NCBI GenBank assembly: GCA_046351235.1
Contig: JAXLYV010000004.1
Coordinates: forward strand, 186,001-250,000
DNA length: 64,000 nucleotides
Origin: JBBSAT01 sp046351235
Lineage (GTDB): Bacteria > Myxococcota_A > Polyangia > Polyangiales > Sandaracinaceae
Direction: 5' to 3'
Shown: positions 53,005-60,815 of the stretch, one piece after another
Numbering within the stretch: the first letter of the stretch is position 1
Layout of the letters: every line of letters begins with the position of its first letter
The notes under the pieces: model-generated
Told to the model about the DNA's origin: nothing
What the model saw: the letters and a program-made list of their open reading frames with translations, nothing else
Databases searched by the model: none
Position numbers and translations under genes: made by a program

Positions 53005-54471
53005 ATGCCCTTCGCGTTCGACACTTCCTACGCGCGCCTGCCGGAGCGCTTCTATCGCCGCGTCTCGGCCGCGCCGGCCGCGCGCCCCGAGCTGCTCGCA
53101 CTGAACGAGCCGCTCGCGCGCCTGCTCGGCCTGCGCCCCGAAGAGCTGCGCACGCCCGAGAGCGTGGCGCGCCTCGCCGGCAACGGCGCTTTCGAGGGCA
53201 GCGAGCCGCTGGCGCTCGCGTACGCGGGCCATCAGTTCGGCGGGTTCTCGCCGCAGCTCGGCGACGGGCGCGCGCTCTTGCTCGGCGAGGTCGTCGGAGC
53301 CGACGGCGTGCGCCGCGACGTGCAGCTCAAGGGCTCGGGGCCCACGCCCTTCTCGCGCGGCGGCGACGGGCGCGCGGCGCTCGGCCCCGTGCTGCGCGAG
53401 TACGTGGTGAGCGAGGCGATGCACGCGCTGGGCATTCCCACGACGCGATCGCTCGCCGCCGTGGCGACCGGGCAGCCCGTGCTGCGCGAGCGACCGCTCC
53501 CGGGCGCGGTGCTCACGCGCGTCGCGAAGAGCCACCTGCGCGTGGGGACCTTCGAGTACTTCGCGGCGCGCCGGGATCGCGAGGGGCTCGAGAGGCTGCT
53601 CGCCTACGCCATCGAGCGGCACTACCCGGAGTGCGCGCGCGCAGAGAGGCCGGCGCTCGCGTTCCTCGACGCCGTGCTCGACGCGCAGGCGCGCCTCGTC
53701 GCGCGCTGGATGGGCGTCGGCTTCGTGCACGGCGTGATGAACACCGACAACACGTCGATCGCCGGCGAGACGCTCGACTACGGGCCCTGCGCGTTCCTCG
53801 ACGCCTACCACCCGGGCCGCGTCTTCAGCTCGATCGACGAGGGCGGGCGCTACGCGTTCGGCAACCAGCCGCGCATCGCGCTCTGGAACCTGGCGCGCCT
53901 CGCCGAGACGCTGCTCGACGCGATCCACGACGACGAAAAGGAGAGCGTGCGCCTCGCGACCGAGCACCTCGATCGCTTCCCCGCGCGCTACGACGCGGCG
54001 TTCGGCGCCGTCATGGCCGACAAGCTCGGCCTGTCTGCCGGGGACGAGACGAGCGCGCTCGCCGATGCACTGCTCGACGTGATGACCACCGCGAAGGCCG
54101 ACTTCACGCTCACCTTCCGCGCGCTCGCCGGCGCGGCGGTCGACCGCGCGCGCGGCGCCGAGCTCCTCGCGATGCTGGGCGGCGGCACCGAGGCGCACGC
54201 GTGGCTCGAGCGCTGGGAGGCGCGCCTTCCGGCGGATCCGGCCGAGCGCGCGAAGGCTGCGCTCCGGATGCGGAGCGCGAGCCCGGCCTTCGTGCCTCGC
54301 AATCACCGCGTCGAAGAGATGATCACGGCGGCCACGCTCGGCGACCTCGCGCCGCTCGAGCGCCTGATGCGCGTGCTCGCGCATCCCTACGACGAGCAGC
54401 CCGCGGAGGCCGCGCTCGCCGAGCCGCCGGGCGAGCAGCAGTGGCGCTATCGCACCTTCTGCGGGACGTGA
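53005..54471 (+). CDS. selO: SelO/YdiU family protein adenylyltransferase (pseudokinase)
   Basis: The product is 488 residues, standard for bacterial SelO. Diagnostic blocks are FDTSYARLPERFY, LAYAGHQFGGFSPQLGDGRALLLGE, QLKGSGPTPFSRGGDGRAALGPVLREY, HGVMNTDNTSIAGETLDYGPCAFLD and the C-terminus QWRYRTFCGT. SelO binds ATP upside down and AMPylates Ser/Thr/Tyr of proteins involved in redox balance. The penultimate redox residue is Cys here, as in many bacteria, in place of the selenocysteine of eukaryotic SelO. Confidence 0.96.
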   Translation: MPFAFDTSYARLPERFYRRVSAAPAARPELLALNEPLARLLGLRPEELRTPESVARLAGNGAFEGSEPLALAYAGHQFGGFSPQLGDGRALLLGEVVGADGVRRDVQLKGSGPTPFSRGGDGRAALGPVLREYVVSEAMHALGIPTTRSLAAVATGQPVLRERPLPGAVLTRVAKSHLRVGTFEYFAARRDREGLERLLAYAIERHYPECARAERPALAFLDAVLDAQARLVARWMGVGFVHGVMNTDNTSIAGETLDYGPCAFLDAYHPGRVFSSIDEGGRYAFGNQPRIALWNLARLAETLLDAIHDDEKESVRLATEHLDRFPARYDAAFGAVMADKLGLSAGDETSALADALLDVMTTAKADFTLTFRALAGAAVDRARGAELLAMLGGGTEAHAWLERWEARLPADPAERAKAALRMRSASPAFVPRNHRVEEMITAATLGDLAPLERLMRVLAHPYDEQPAEAALAEPPGEQQWRYRTFCGT

Positions 54472-54481
54472 GCGCCCGCGC

Positions 54482-55243
54482 TCAGGGACACGTGTCGGCG
54501 TTCACGCAGATCGGCACGCCGAGGCGCGGGTAGCTGCAGCACTGGGCGCCGTCGCAGCTCGCGCAGGGGCAGCTCGTGCAGCCCGTGGGGATCGTCGCGC
54601 GGCGGCACTCGCCCACGCAGACCTCACCCGCGCGACAGGCGCGCCCGCAATCGCCGCAGTTGCCTGGGTCGCGACGCAGATCCACGCATGCACCCTCGCA
54701 GCTCGTGGTGCCCGTGGGGCAACCACCGCCGATGCACGTGCCGGCGGCGCAGTTGCCCTGACACGTGTTGCCGGGCGCGCCGCAGTTCTGCGGATCGGTC
54801 GCGAGATCGACGCAGCGGCCACCCACGCTGGTGTAGGGCGGGCGACAGACGCAGCCGCCCGAGACGCAGACCTCGAGGCTCCCGCACGTGGCGTGCGAGG
54901 GGCCGCAGTCGGTCGGGTTGCCGAGCACGACGCCTCCGCCGCCCGTGCAGATCCCGGAGATGCAGCTCCGCCCGGTCGCGCACACCGTCGTGCATCCGCC
55001 ACAGTGCTGCGGGTCGGTGGCGGGCTGCACGCACGCGCCGCCGCAGGCGAGGAGCCCAGCGCCGCATCCGCCCGGCCCCGCGTCGAGCCCCGTCGGCCCG
55101 GCGTCGCGGCCGCCGCCGGATCCGGTCGGGCCCGCGTCGCCGCCGAGCCGCGCCGGGTCGGGCGAGATGACCGCCGAGCAGCCGGCACCGCTCGCGAGAA
55201 GGAGGAGGAGGACCCACGAGACCACACCGAAGCGACCAAGCAT
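54482..55243 (-). CDS. Cys-rich surface lipoprotein
   Basis: The product is 253 residues. The signal peptide (MLGRFGVVSWVLLLLLASGA) ends in G-C, followed by a Gly/Asp/Pro linker. Three or four repeats of the form ACxDLxxDPxNCGxCGxxC follow (ACVQPATDPQHCGGCTTVC; RCVDLATDPQNCGAPGNTC; ACVDLRRDPGNCGDCGRAC). This is the 'stigma'-type Cys repeat found in many myxobacterial exported proteins. The 172-bp gap upstream (55244-55415) shows no gene. It is convergent with selO, 10 bp apart. Confidence 0.86.
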   Translation of the reverse strand: MLGRFGVVSWVLLLLLASGAGCSAVISPDPARLGGDAGPTGSGGGRDAGPTGLDAGPGGCGAGLLACGGACVQPATDPQHCGGCTTVCATGRSCISGICTGGGGVVLGNPTDCGPSHATCGSLEVCVSGGCVCRPPYTSVGGRCVDLATDPQNCGAPGNTCQGNCAAGTCIGGGCPTGTTSCEGACVDLRRDPGNCGDCGRACRAGEVCVGECRRATIPTGCTSCPCASCDGAQCCSYPRLGVPICVNADTCP

Positions 55244-55415
55244 GCGCCGGGCGCTGCAAGGAGCGGGCGCGGCCTCCTGCTCGAGGGCGCCTGCGAGAAG
55301 CCACGCGATTCCGAGCCGATCTCCGCGGTCCTCGGCGCGCGGCGCTGTGCACGGCCCTGCGCACCGCGCAGCGTTTTCCCTGCTCGAGCGCGCGGCCCGA
55401 GCGCGCGGACGCAGC

Positions 55416-56636
55416 CTACTTCGCGCCCGCCGAGCCTTCGGCGCGAGGAGACGGCGCTCCGCAGTGCGGGCACTTCTCGAGCTCCTCGGCGAAGGGCCCG
55501 CTGCAGTAGCCGCAGAACACGCGGCCGCCGATCTCACCGATGCGCACGAGGTGCCGATGGCGCTGCTCGAGCTCATCGGTGCTCATGCGATCGTCCTCGG
55601 CGGCGGGCGTCCACACGACGGAGAGCGCGATCACGTCGTCGGGGCGGAGCGCTTCGAGGCTCGTCAGCAGCCGCTCGATCGAGGGCGCGCGGCGCGCGTC
55701 GGCGTCGAAGATCTCGCGCCACGAGGCGACGATCACCGAGACGAGCACGACGCCCGGCCCGTCGCTCTCGCGCGAGACGCCCTGGCTCTCGACCGTGACG
55801 ACGCGACCGTTCGCGGCGCGCACGATCTCTTTGCGGAACGACGCACGCACGTCGTTCGCGAGCGTCTGGAACTCCTGCTGGGCCTTGCCCTTCGGCATCG
55901 GCGCGTAGTTGCGCGCGCCCGCATAGAGCCACGCGAGCTTCACCGAGCGCAGCGCCGAGGTCGTCGCGGTGAGTAGGCGCGCGCGCCCTTCCTTCGAGGC
56001 GGTATCGCCGCCCCGCGCGAGCTCGTTCAGCTTCGACTGGACGTACTTGCGCGCGCGCCAGTCGACGGCGAGCTGGAGCATCGAGACGTCGACCTGGCCG
56101 CCGCTCGGCGCGATCGCGGGACCGCGCACGGGGACCAAGCCCCGCCTGGGCGGTGCCGCGATGGCGCCGAAGAGCCGGCCGGCGAGCACGAAGAACGCCA
56201 AGGGGCCCCCAACCACGACGACGAGGATGAGGGCGAGGACCACGAAGCCGAGGGCCGAGCTCCCTCGATGGCTGGGCGCGTAGCTGCCGCTCCCGGGCGA
56301 GGTGTCGTAGTCCGTGCGCGGGTAGCTCGATCCCGATCCCGAGCCCCAATCACTGCCCGAGCTCGATCCCCACGAGTCGCTCGAGCCCGACGAGCCCCAC
56401 GAGTCGCTCGAGCCCGACGAGCCCCACGAGTCGCTCCCCGAGCTCGATCCCCACGAGTCGTCCGATCCGGACGAGCCCCAGGAGTCGCTCGATCCCGACG
56501 AGCCCCAGTCGCTCGACTCGAACGAGCCGCCGGTGTCGTCGTCCTGGGCGCGTGCTGCGGCGCCGGGCAGCGCCAGCACGGCGAGCACGGCCCCCATCGC
56601 CAGCGCGCGCCCGATTCGGTTCCATCCCCGTCCCAT
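55416..56636 (-). CDS. DUF1517-like membrane protein with a Trp/Ser/Gly repeat region and C-terminal zinc ribbon
   Basis: The product is 406 residues. A signal peptide (about 1-30) is followed by some eight units of a Ser-Ser-Asp-Ser-Trp-Gly-Ser-Ser-Gly type (about 38-105). One transmembrane helix lies at about 135-160 (LGFVVLALILVVVVGGPLAF). A DUF1517-like domain (about 185-350) reads LQLAVDWRARKYVQSKLNELA, then VLVSVIVASWREIFDADARRAPS. The tail has a zinc ribbon, C-G-Y-C and C-P-H-C. ATG 56636 overlaps the upstream stop by one base (TGATG), so the two are co-translated. Confidence 0.83.
   Translation of the reverse strand: MGRGWNRIGRALAMGAVLAVLALPGAAARAQDDDTGGSFESSDWGSSGSSDSWGSSGSDDSWGSSSGSDSWGSSGSSDSWGSSGSSDSWGSSSGSDWGSGSGSSYPRTDYDTSPGSGSYAPSHRGSSALGFVVLALILVVVVGGPLAFFVLAGRLFGAIAAPPRRGLVPVRGPAIAPSGGQVDVSMLQLAVDWRARKYVQSKLNELARGGDTASKEGRARLLTATTSALRSVKLAWLYAGARNYAPMPKGKAQQEFQTLANDVRASFRKEIVRAANGRVVTVESQGVSRESDGPGVVLVSVIVASWREIFDADARRAPSIERLLTSLEALRPDDVIALSVVWTPAAEDDRMSTDELEQRHRHLVRIGEIGGRVFCGYCSGPFAEELEKCPHCGAPSPRAEGSAGAK
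56350..56525 (-). repeat. Coding tandem repeat for Ser/Asp/Trp/Gly units
   Basis: Imperfect repeats of about 24-27 bp, built on CACGAGTCGCTCGAGCCCGA and variants with GATCC in place of GAGCC, encode the SSDSWGSS-type units of the DUF1517-like protein. Codon-level similarity between neighbouring units suggests slippage or unequal crossover, so unit number may vary between strains. Confidence 0.8.
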
Positions 56637-57193
56637 CACGCTCCCCCTCTCATCAGGCTCGCGATCGCCAACACGGCGGCCAGCGCGAAGAGCACCGCGC
56701 CCGCCCAAGGCGGCGCCGCGGGCTCGGGCTTGCGGCGCGCGAGCAGAATCGCCACCACACCGAGCGCTCCCACCACGGCCGGCGCGGGCCACGCGCGCTC
56801 GCGCAGGCGGTCGCCCATGCCGTCGTCGAGGCGGATCCCGTTGTCGTCCACGAACGTCGCCGGGCGCCCCGGCGCGGTCCCGATCTCCCATCCATCGCTC
56901 TCCCGATAGCGGCCGCGCCGAATCCGGAGAGGCGCGTCGTCGAGCCCTTCGATCCGCCCCGCGCCTCCGCCGTCGCCCGTCGAGATCATCACGGTGCCGG
57001 CGCCGTCGGGCGCGGCCGCGAGCCCGGTCTCCGTCGAGAGCGTGCGCCGGCGCTCGAGCGAGGGCGCGCCGTCGAGCCCCCTCGAGCCGGGCGCCCAGGC
57101 CAGCCCCGGCACGATCGCGCACGCGAGGAGCGCCACGACGAGGAGCGCGATCGCGAGTCGCGTCCCCAGGCGCAGGCGTGCCTCGTCTTTCAC
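56636..57193 (-). CDS. Small membrane protein partnered with the DUF1517-like protein
   Basis: From GTG 57193 the product is 185 residues. One N-terminal transmembrane helix (about 12-34) is followed by an extracytoplasmic region of about 95 residues (SLERRRTLSTETGLAAAPDG, then GRPATFVDDNGIRLDDGMGD). Two C-terminal helices (about 138-155 and 165-182) are joined by R-R-K-P-E-P. No catalytic residues are evident. The stop is fused to the next start (TGATG), so it very likely forms a complex with the DUF1517-like protein. I do not recognise a family. Confidence 0.75.
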   Translation of the reverse strand: MKDEARLRLGTRLAIALLVVALLACAIVPGLAWAPGSRGLDGAPSLERRRTLSTETGLAAAPDGAGTVMISTGDGGGAGRIEGLDDAPLRIRRGRYRESDGWEIGTAPGRPATFVDDNGIRLDDGMGDRLRERAWPAPAVVGALGVVAILLARRKPEPAAPPWAGAVLFALAAVLAIASLMRGGA

Positions 57194-57232
57194 GGGGGCG
57201 AGCGTACACGCGCGGTGCCATGCTCGGCACGC

Positions 57233-57703
57233 ATGGCTTCCTCCGCGCTCTGCCCCTGCGGCTCCGGCCGCGCGTACGCCGCGTGCTGCGAGCCCTTCCA
57301 CGCCGGCGGCGAGCCGCCCGACGCGGAGGCCCTGATGCGCTCGCGGTACGCCGCGTTCGCGCGCGGCGAGCTCTCGTACCTGTTCCGGACGCTGCACGCG
57401 GACCACGACGATCACGCGCAGGGCGAGGCCGCGTGGGTGCGTAGCGCGGCCCAGGGCGCCAAGCGCGCCCGCTACGACGCGCTGGCGATCCTCGACCGGG
57501 ACGGCCCGGACACCGACGGCGTCGCGCGCGTCCTGTTCCACGTCACGATGCGCGTCGACGGCCGCGACGCGAGCTTCGCCGAGCTCTCGAGCTTCGCCCA
57601 CGACGGAACGGGTTGGCGCTACGTCGGAGGCGTGACGCGCAGGATGTCGTACGACCGCGCCGCACCGCTCCGGATCGCCACCTTCGAGCGCGAGACGTCT
57701 TGA
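57233..57703 (+). CDS. ychJ: YchJ-family (UPF0225) SEC-C motif protein
   Basis: The product is 156 residues. It opens with a SEC-C zinc-binding motif (CPCGSGRAYAACCEPFH, residues 7-23), followed by ALMRSRYAAFARGELSYLFRTLH, which fits the YchJ middle domain with an NTF2-like fold, and FHVTMRVDGRDASFAELSSF near the end. The family binds zinc and has no known enzymatic role. It is divergent from the membrane protein gene at 57193 with only 39 bp between the starts. Confidence 0.92.
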   Translation: MASSALCPCGSGRAYAACCEPFHAGGEPPDAEALMRSRYAAFARGELSYLFRTLHADHDDHAQGEAAWVRSAAQGAKRARYDALAILDRDGPDTDGVARVLFHVTMRVDGRDASFAELSSFAHDGTGWRYVGGVTRRMSYDRAAPLRIATFERETS

Positions 57704-57736
57704 CCTGAACCGCGCGCGCCCCTATTTGCTACGTCC

Positions 57737-58108
57737 GTGCGTTGGGTGGCGGTACTGGGCTCGCTCGCCATCGCGGCCCTCTCGGTCGTGGCGCCGACCT
57801 CACTCGCCCCCGCATCGGCCGGCGACGATGCGCCGCGTTGGACGGCCGACACCGACAGCCAGCCGGAGCGCGACCGTGACGCCACATCCGCTGGCGACCC
57901 GCGCTCGGCCTCCGAGGACGAGGACGACGACCTCGACGACCTCGACGACGAGCGCGATGTCGACGGTGACGAGCTGCTCGCGATCGTCGAGCCGCTCGTG
58001 CACGACTGGGCGCCCCTCGTCACCACGCCCCGCTTCTGGCTCCACGCTCCCAGCGCGCCCGACGCGCCGCATCCCGAGCTGAGCCACCGCCCTCCGATCG
58101 CCGGCTGA
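57737..58108 (+). CDS. Small acidic secreted protein of unknown function
   Basis: From GTG 57737 the product is 123 residues. A Sec signal peptide (about 1-28, cleavage near ASAGD) is followed by a highly acidic stretch (SEDEDDDLDDLDDERDVDGD, about 58-77) and a short end with HDWAPLVTTPRFWLHAP. The Asp-rich part could bind calcium, but it is not a recognisable EF-hand or repeat-in-toxin. A perfect inverted repeat at 58128-58150 follows. Confidence 0.62.
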   Translation: MRWVAVLGSLAIAALSVVAPTSLAPASAGDDAPRWTADTDSQPERDRDATSAGDPRSASEDEDDDLDDLDDERDVDGDELLAIVEPLVHDWAPLVTTPRFWLHAPSAPDAPHPELSHRPPIAG

Positions 58109-58127
58109 ACGTCGCGAGGCGTGATCC

Positions 58128-58150
58128 GCCCCCGGGCCACTCCCGGGGGC
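58128..58150 (+). terminator. Perfect GC hairpin after the acidic secreted protein gene
   Basis: GCCCCCGGG, loop CCACT and CCCGGGGGC form a 9-bp stem 19 bp after the stop codon. No T-run follows. It may end transcription or act in the leader of the SulP-carbonic anhydrase gene, whose GTG lies 44 bp downstream. Confidence 0.55.
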
Positions 58151-58193
58151 AGATCGCGCTCATGAACGTCCCGCTGCCATCCGAGGTCTTACC

Positions 58194-60560
58194 GTGTCTT
58201 CGTCTTCGACCGAGTCGCTCCGTCCGTCGTCGCTCTCCATCCCTCCCGGTGTCGCCCACGTCGGCTCGCGCGTCTCGCGAGCCCGCTCTCTGTTCCGAGA
58301 CGAGTGGGCGAAGATGTTCCGCGCGGCCCACCTCGGGCCCGACCTGCTCGCGGGCCTCGCGGTCGGGGCGAGCGCGATCCCCATCTCGCTCGCCGTCGCG
58401 CTCGCGAGCGACGTCCCGCCCGGGCTCGGCCTGGCGACGGCGGTGGTCAGCGCGGCGATCGCGGCGCTCTTCGGGGGCTCGCGGGTCACCGTGACCGGGC
58501 CGGCCGTGATGCTGGCGGTCCTCGTCGGTCAGATCGTCGATCGCCACGGCGTCGCGGCGCTCCCCGTCGTGGTCGGGCTCGCCGCGGCCTGCCAGCTCGC
58601 GCTCGGGGCCCTCGGGCTCTCGTCGATCGCGCGCGTCGTGCCGCCCAGCGTTCTGCGCGGGTTCCGGGCCGGCATCGGGATCACGCTCGTGGTCAGCCAG
58701 CTCCCGCGCGCCTTCGGCCTGCCGGCGACGGACGAGTCGCACGCGCAAGACGTGCTGCTGCACTTCGCCCGCTACGCGTCCGAGGCCCACCCGATGTCGA
58801 TCGGGCTCGCGGCGATCGGGGCGGCGCTGGTGTGGCTCGGGCCCGCTCGCTTTCCGCGCGTGCCCTGGGCCGTCGTGGCGATCCTCGTGCCGACCCTCCT
58901 CGTCGCGGCGCTCGGCCAGAACAGCGCGGCGGGCCCCGAGCTCGGCGCCGTGGCGCCCCCCTTCTCGACGTGGACGATGCCGGCGTTTCCGCACGACGCC
59001 ACCGACCTCGTCTTCGACTCGCTCGCGATCTGCCTCGTGGCCTCGCTCGAGTCGCTCGCGAACGCGGCGAGCGTGGATCGCGAGCGCGCCGTGGTCGGCG
59101 CCTCCGACCCCGATCAGGAGCTCATCGGCCAGGGCCTCGGGAACCTCGCCGCCGCGCTCGTGGGCGGTGTTCCGGCCACCGGCGTCCCGCACCGCACCGA
59201 GGTCGCGGTGGCGCTCGGCGCGCGCACGCGCAGGGCGGCCCTCGTCGGTGCGCTCGTCGCGCTCGGCATCGCGTGGCTCGGCGCTCCTCTGCTCGCGATG
59301 CTGCCGGTCGCTGCCATCGCGGGCATCGGGATCGGGCTCGCGCTCCGCACGATCGACGTCGTGACGCTCGTCCAGGCGGCGCGCGCGAACCGCGGCGAGG
59401 CGCTCGCGATCGTGACGACCGTCGTGCTGATGGTCGCCTTCGACGTCGGGCTGGGCGTGCAGGCCGGCATCGTCGTGGCGCTCGCCGCCGCGCTCTTCCG
59501 CGTGACGCGCGTGCGCGCCGAGCTCGAGATCGGCCACGACGGTGTCCCGCACAGCGCGACGCTCTCGGGCTCGCTCACGTTCCTCGCGACGGCCCAGCTC
59601 GAGGCGCTCGGGCGTCGCATCGCGCGCCTGCCGACCACGCCGGGCCTCGTGATCGATCTGCGCCGCGTCGACGCCGCCGACCCGCCGTCGATCGATGCCC
59701 TCGCGGCGCTCGTGGCGCGCGCGCAGGGGCGCGGTCTGAAGGTCGCGATCCTCGGCGCGAGCGCGGAGCTCGACGCGCGCATCCGCGACCTCGCGCCCGC
59801 CATCGCCCCCCTGCTCACGGCGCGGGAGGCGGACCTCGACCGCATCCTCGACCGCTCGCGGCTCGCGCACGGGCGGCGCCAGCTCGTGCAAGGCGTGCAG
59901 CGCTTCCGCGCCGAGCAGCGCCAAGCGCTCTCGCCGCTGCTCACGGAGCTGGCCGCCGGGCAGGCGCCCCACACGTTCATGCTCACCTGCGCCGACAGCC
60001 GCGTCGTGCCCTCGCTGCTCGCGGGCACTCAACCGGGCGAGCTCTTCGTCGTGCGCAACATCGGCGCGCTGCTGCCGCCCTACGGCCACGAGACGCTGAA
60101 CGACGAGGGCGCCGCGCTCGAGTACGCGCTCGAGGTGCTCGGCGTGCGCAACGTGGTGGTGTGCTGTCACGCCAAGTGCGGCGCGATCGGCGCTCTCAAG
60201 AAGGGCGAGGTCCCCGCCGAGCTCGGTGCCTTGCGCCACTGGGCGGCCGGCGCGCGCGCGCTCGTCGGCGACCCGAGCGCGTATCCGTCGGTCGACGACA
60301 TGGTGCGCGCGACGGGCGTGCGACAGCTCGACCACCTGAAGACGTACCCGGTGGTGAAGAAGGCGCTCGCGAGCGGTGAGCTCACCATCGCGGCCTGGTA
60401 CTACGACGTCGAGCGCGCCGAGGTGCTCGAGTGGAGCACCGAGCACGAGCGCTACGTGGTCATCGGCGAGACGGCCGCGCGCCTGTCGCGCCTCCCCGCG
60501 CCACCCCCTCCCGCCGAGGCGGGTGAGATCGAAGTCGTCGCCGGTCCGGAGGCACCATGA
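58194..60560 (+). CDS. SulP-type anion transporter fused to STAS and beta-carbonic anhydrase domains
   Basis: The product is 788 residues. The membrane domain (about 45-430) carries SulP motifs (DLLAGLAVGASAIPISLAVAL; VTVTGPAVMLAVLVGQI; ESLANAASVDRERA). A STAS domain follows (about 455-545; VIDLRRVDAADPPSIDALAALV). The beta-carbonic anhydrase domain (about 555-760) has zinc ligands C599 in TCADSRV, and H659 and C662 in CCHAKCGA. Such fusions are predicted bicarbonate transporters that interconvert CO2 and bicarbonate at the membrane. The start is GTG. The stop overlaps the next ATG by 4 bp. Confidence 0.94.
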   Translation: MSSSSTESLRPSSLSIPPGVAHVGSRVSRARSLFRDEWAKMFRAAHLGPDLLAGLAVGASAIPISLAVALASDVPPGLGLATAVVSAAIAALFGGSRVTVTGPAVMLAVLVGQIVDRHGVAALPVVVGLAAACQLALGALGLSSIARVVPPSVLRGFRAGIGITLVVSQLPRAFGLPATDESHAQDVLLHFARYASEAHPMSIGLAAIGAALVWLGPARFPRVPWAVVAILVPTLLVAALGQNSAAGPELGAVAPPFSTWTMPAFPHDATDLVFDSLAICLVASLESLANAASVDRERAVVGASDPDQELIGQGLGNLAAALVGGVPATGVPHRTEVAVALGARTRRAALVGALVALGIAWLGAPLLAMLPVAAIAGIGIGLALRTIDVVTLVQAARANRGEALAIVTTVVLMVAFDVGLGVQAGIVVALAAALFRVTRVRAELEIGHDGVPHSATLSGSLTFLATAQLEALGRRIARLPTTPGLVIDLRRVDAADPPSIDALAALVARAQGRGLKVAILGASAELDARIRDLAPAIAPLLTAREADLDRILDRSRLAHGRRQLVQGVQRFRAEQRQALSPLLTELAAGQAPHTFMLTCADSRVVPSLLAGTQPGELFVVRNIGALLPPYGHETLNDEGAALEYALEVLGVRNVVVCCHAKCGAIGALKKGEVPAELGALRHWAAGARALVGDPSAYPSVDDMVRATGVRQLDHLKTYPVVKKALASGELTIAAWYYDVERAEVLEWSTEHERYVVIGETAARLSRLPAPPPPAEAGEIEVVAGPEAP

Positions 60561-60784
60561 CCCTGCATCAGCTCCGCATCGACCTCGCGCGGGATCTGCC
60601 CGCCGGGCTCGTCGTCTTCCTGCTCGCGCTGCCGCTCTGCCTGGGCGTCGCGCTCGCGTCGGGCGCGCCGCTCGCCGCCGGCCTCGTGGCGGGCATCGTG
60701 GGAGGCCTCGTCGCGCCCTTGCTCAGCAAGTCGCCGCTCTCGGTGAGCGGTCCGACGGCGACCGGTGTGCCGACCCGCGTGTAG
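60557..60784 (+). pseudogene. 5' remnant of a second SulP transporter gene
   Basis: This 75-residue frame is coupled (ATGA) to the SulP-carbonic anhydrase gene. It begins like a complete SulP protein (DLARDLPAGLVVFLLALPLCLGVALASG, then SPLSVSGPTA). Where the second to eleventh helices should follow, it breaks off at about 60767 with TGVPTRV and a stop, just before the next lipoprotein gene. A normal SulP has over 400 residues. A deletion that removed the 3' part and joined unrelated DNA explains this best. The short peptide is unlikely to transport anything. Confidence 0.82.
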
Positions 60785-60815
60785 TATGCGGGGCGCTCTT
60801 CGCGCGAGGAATGGC

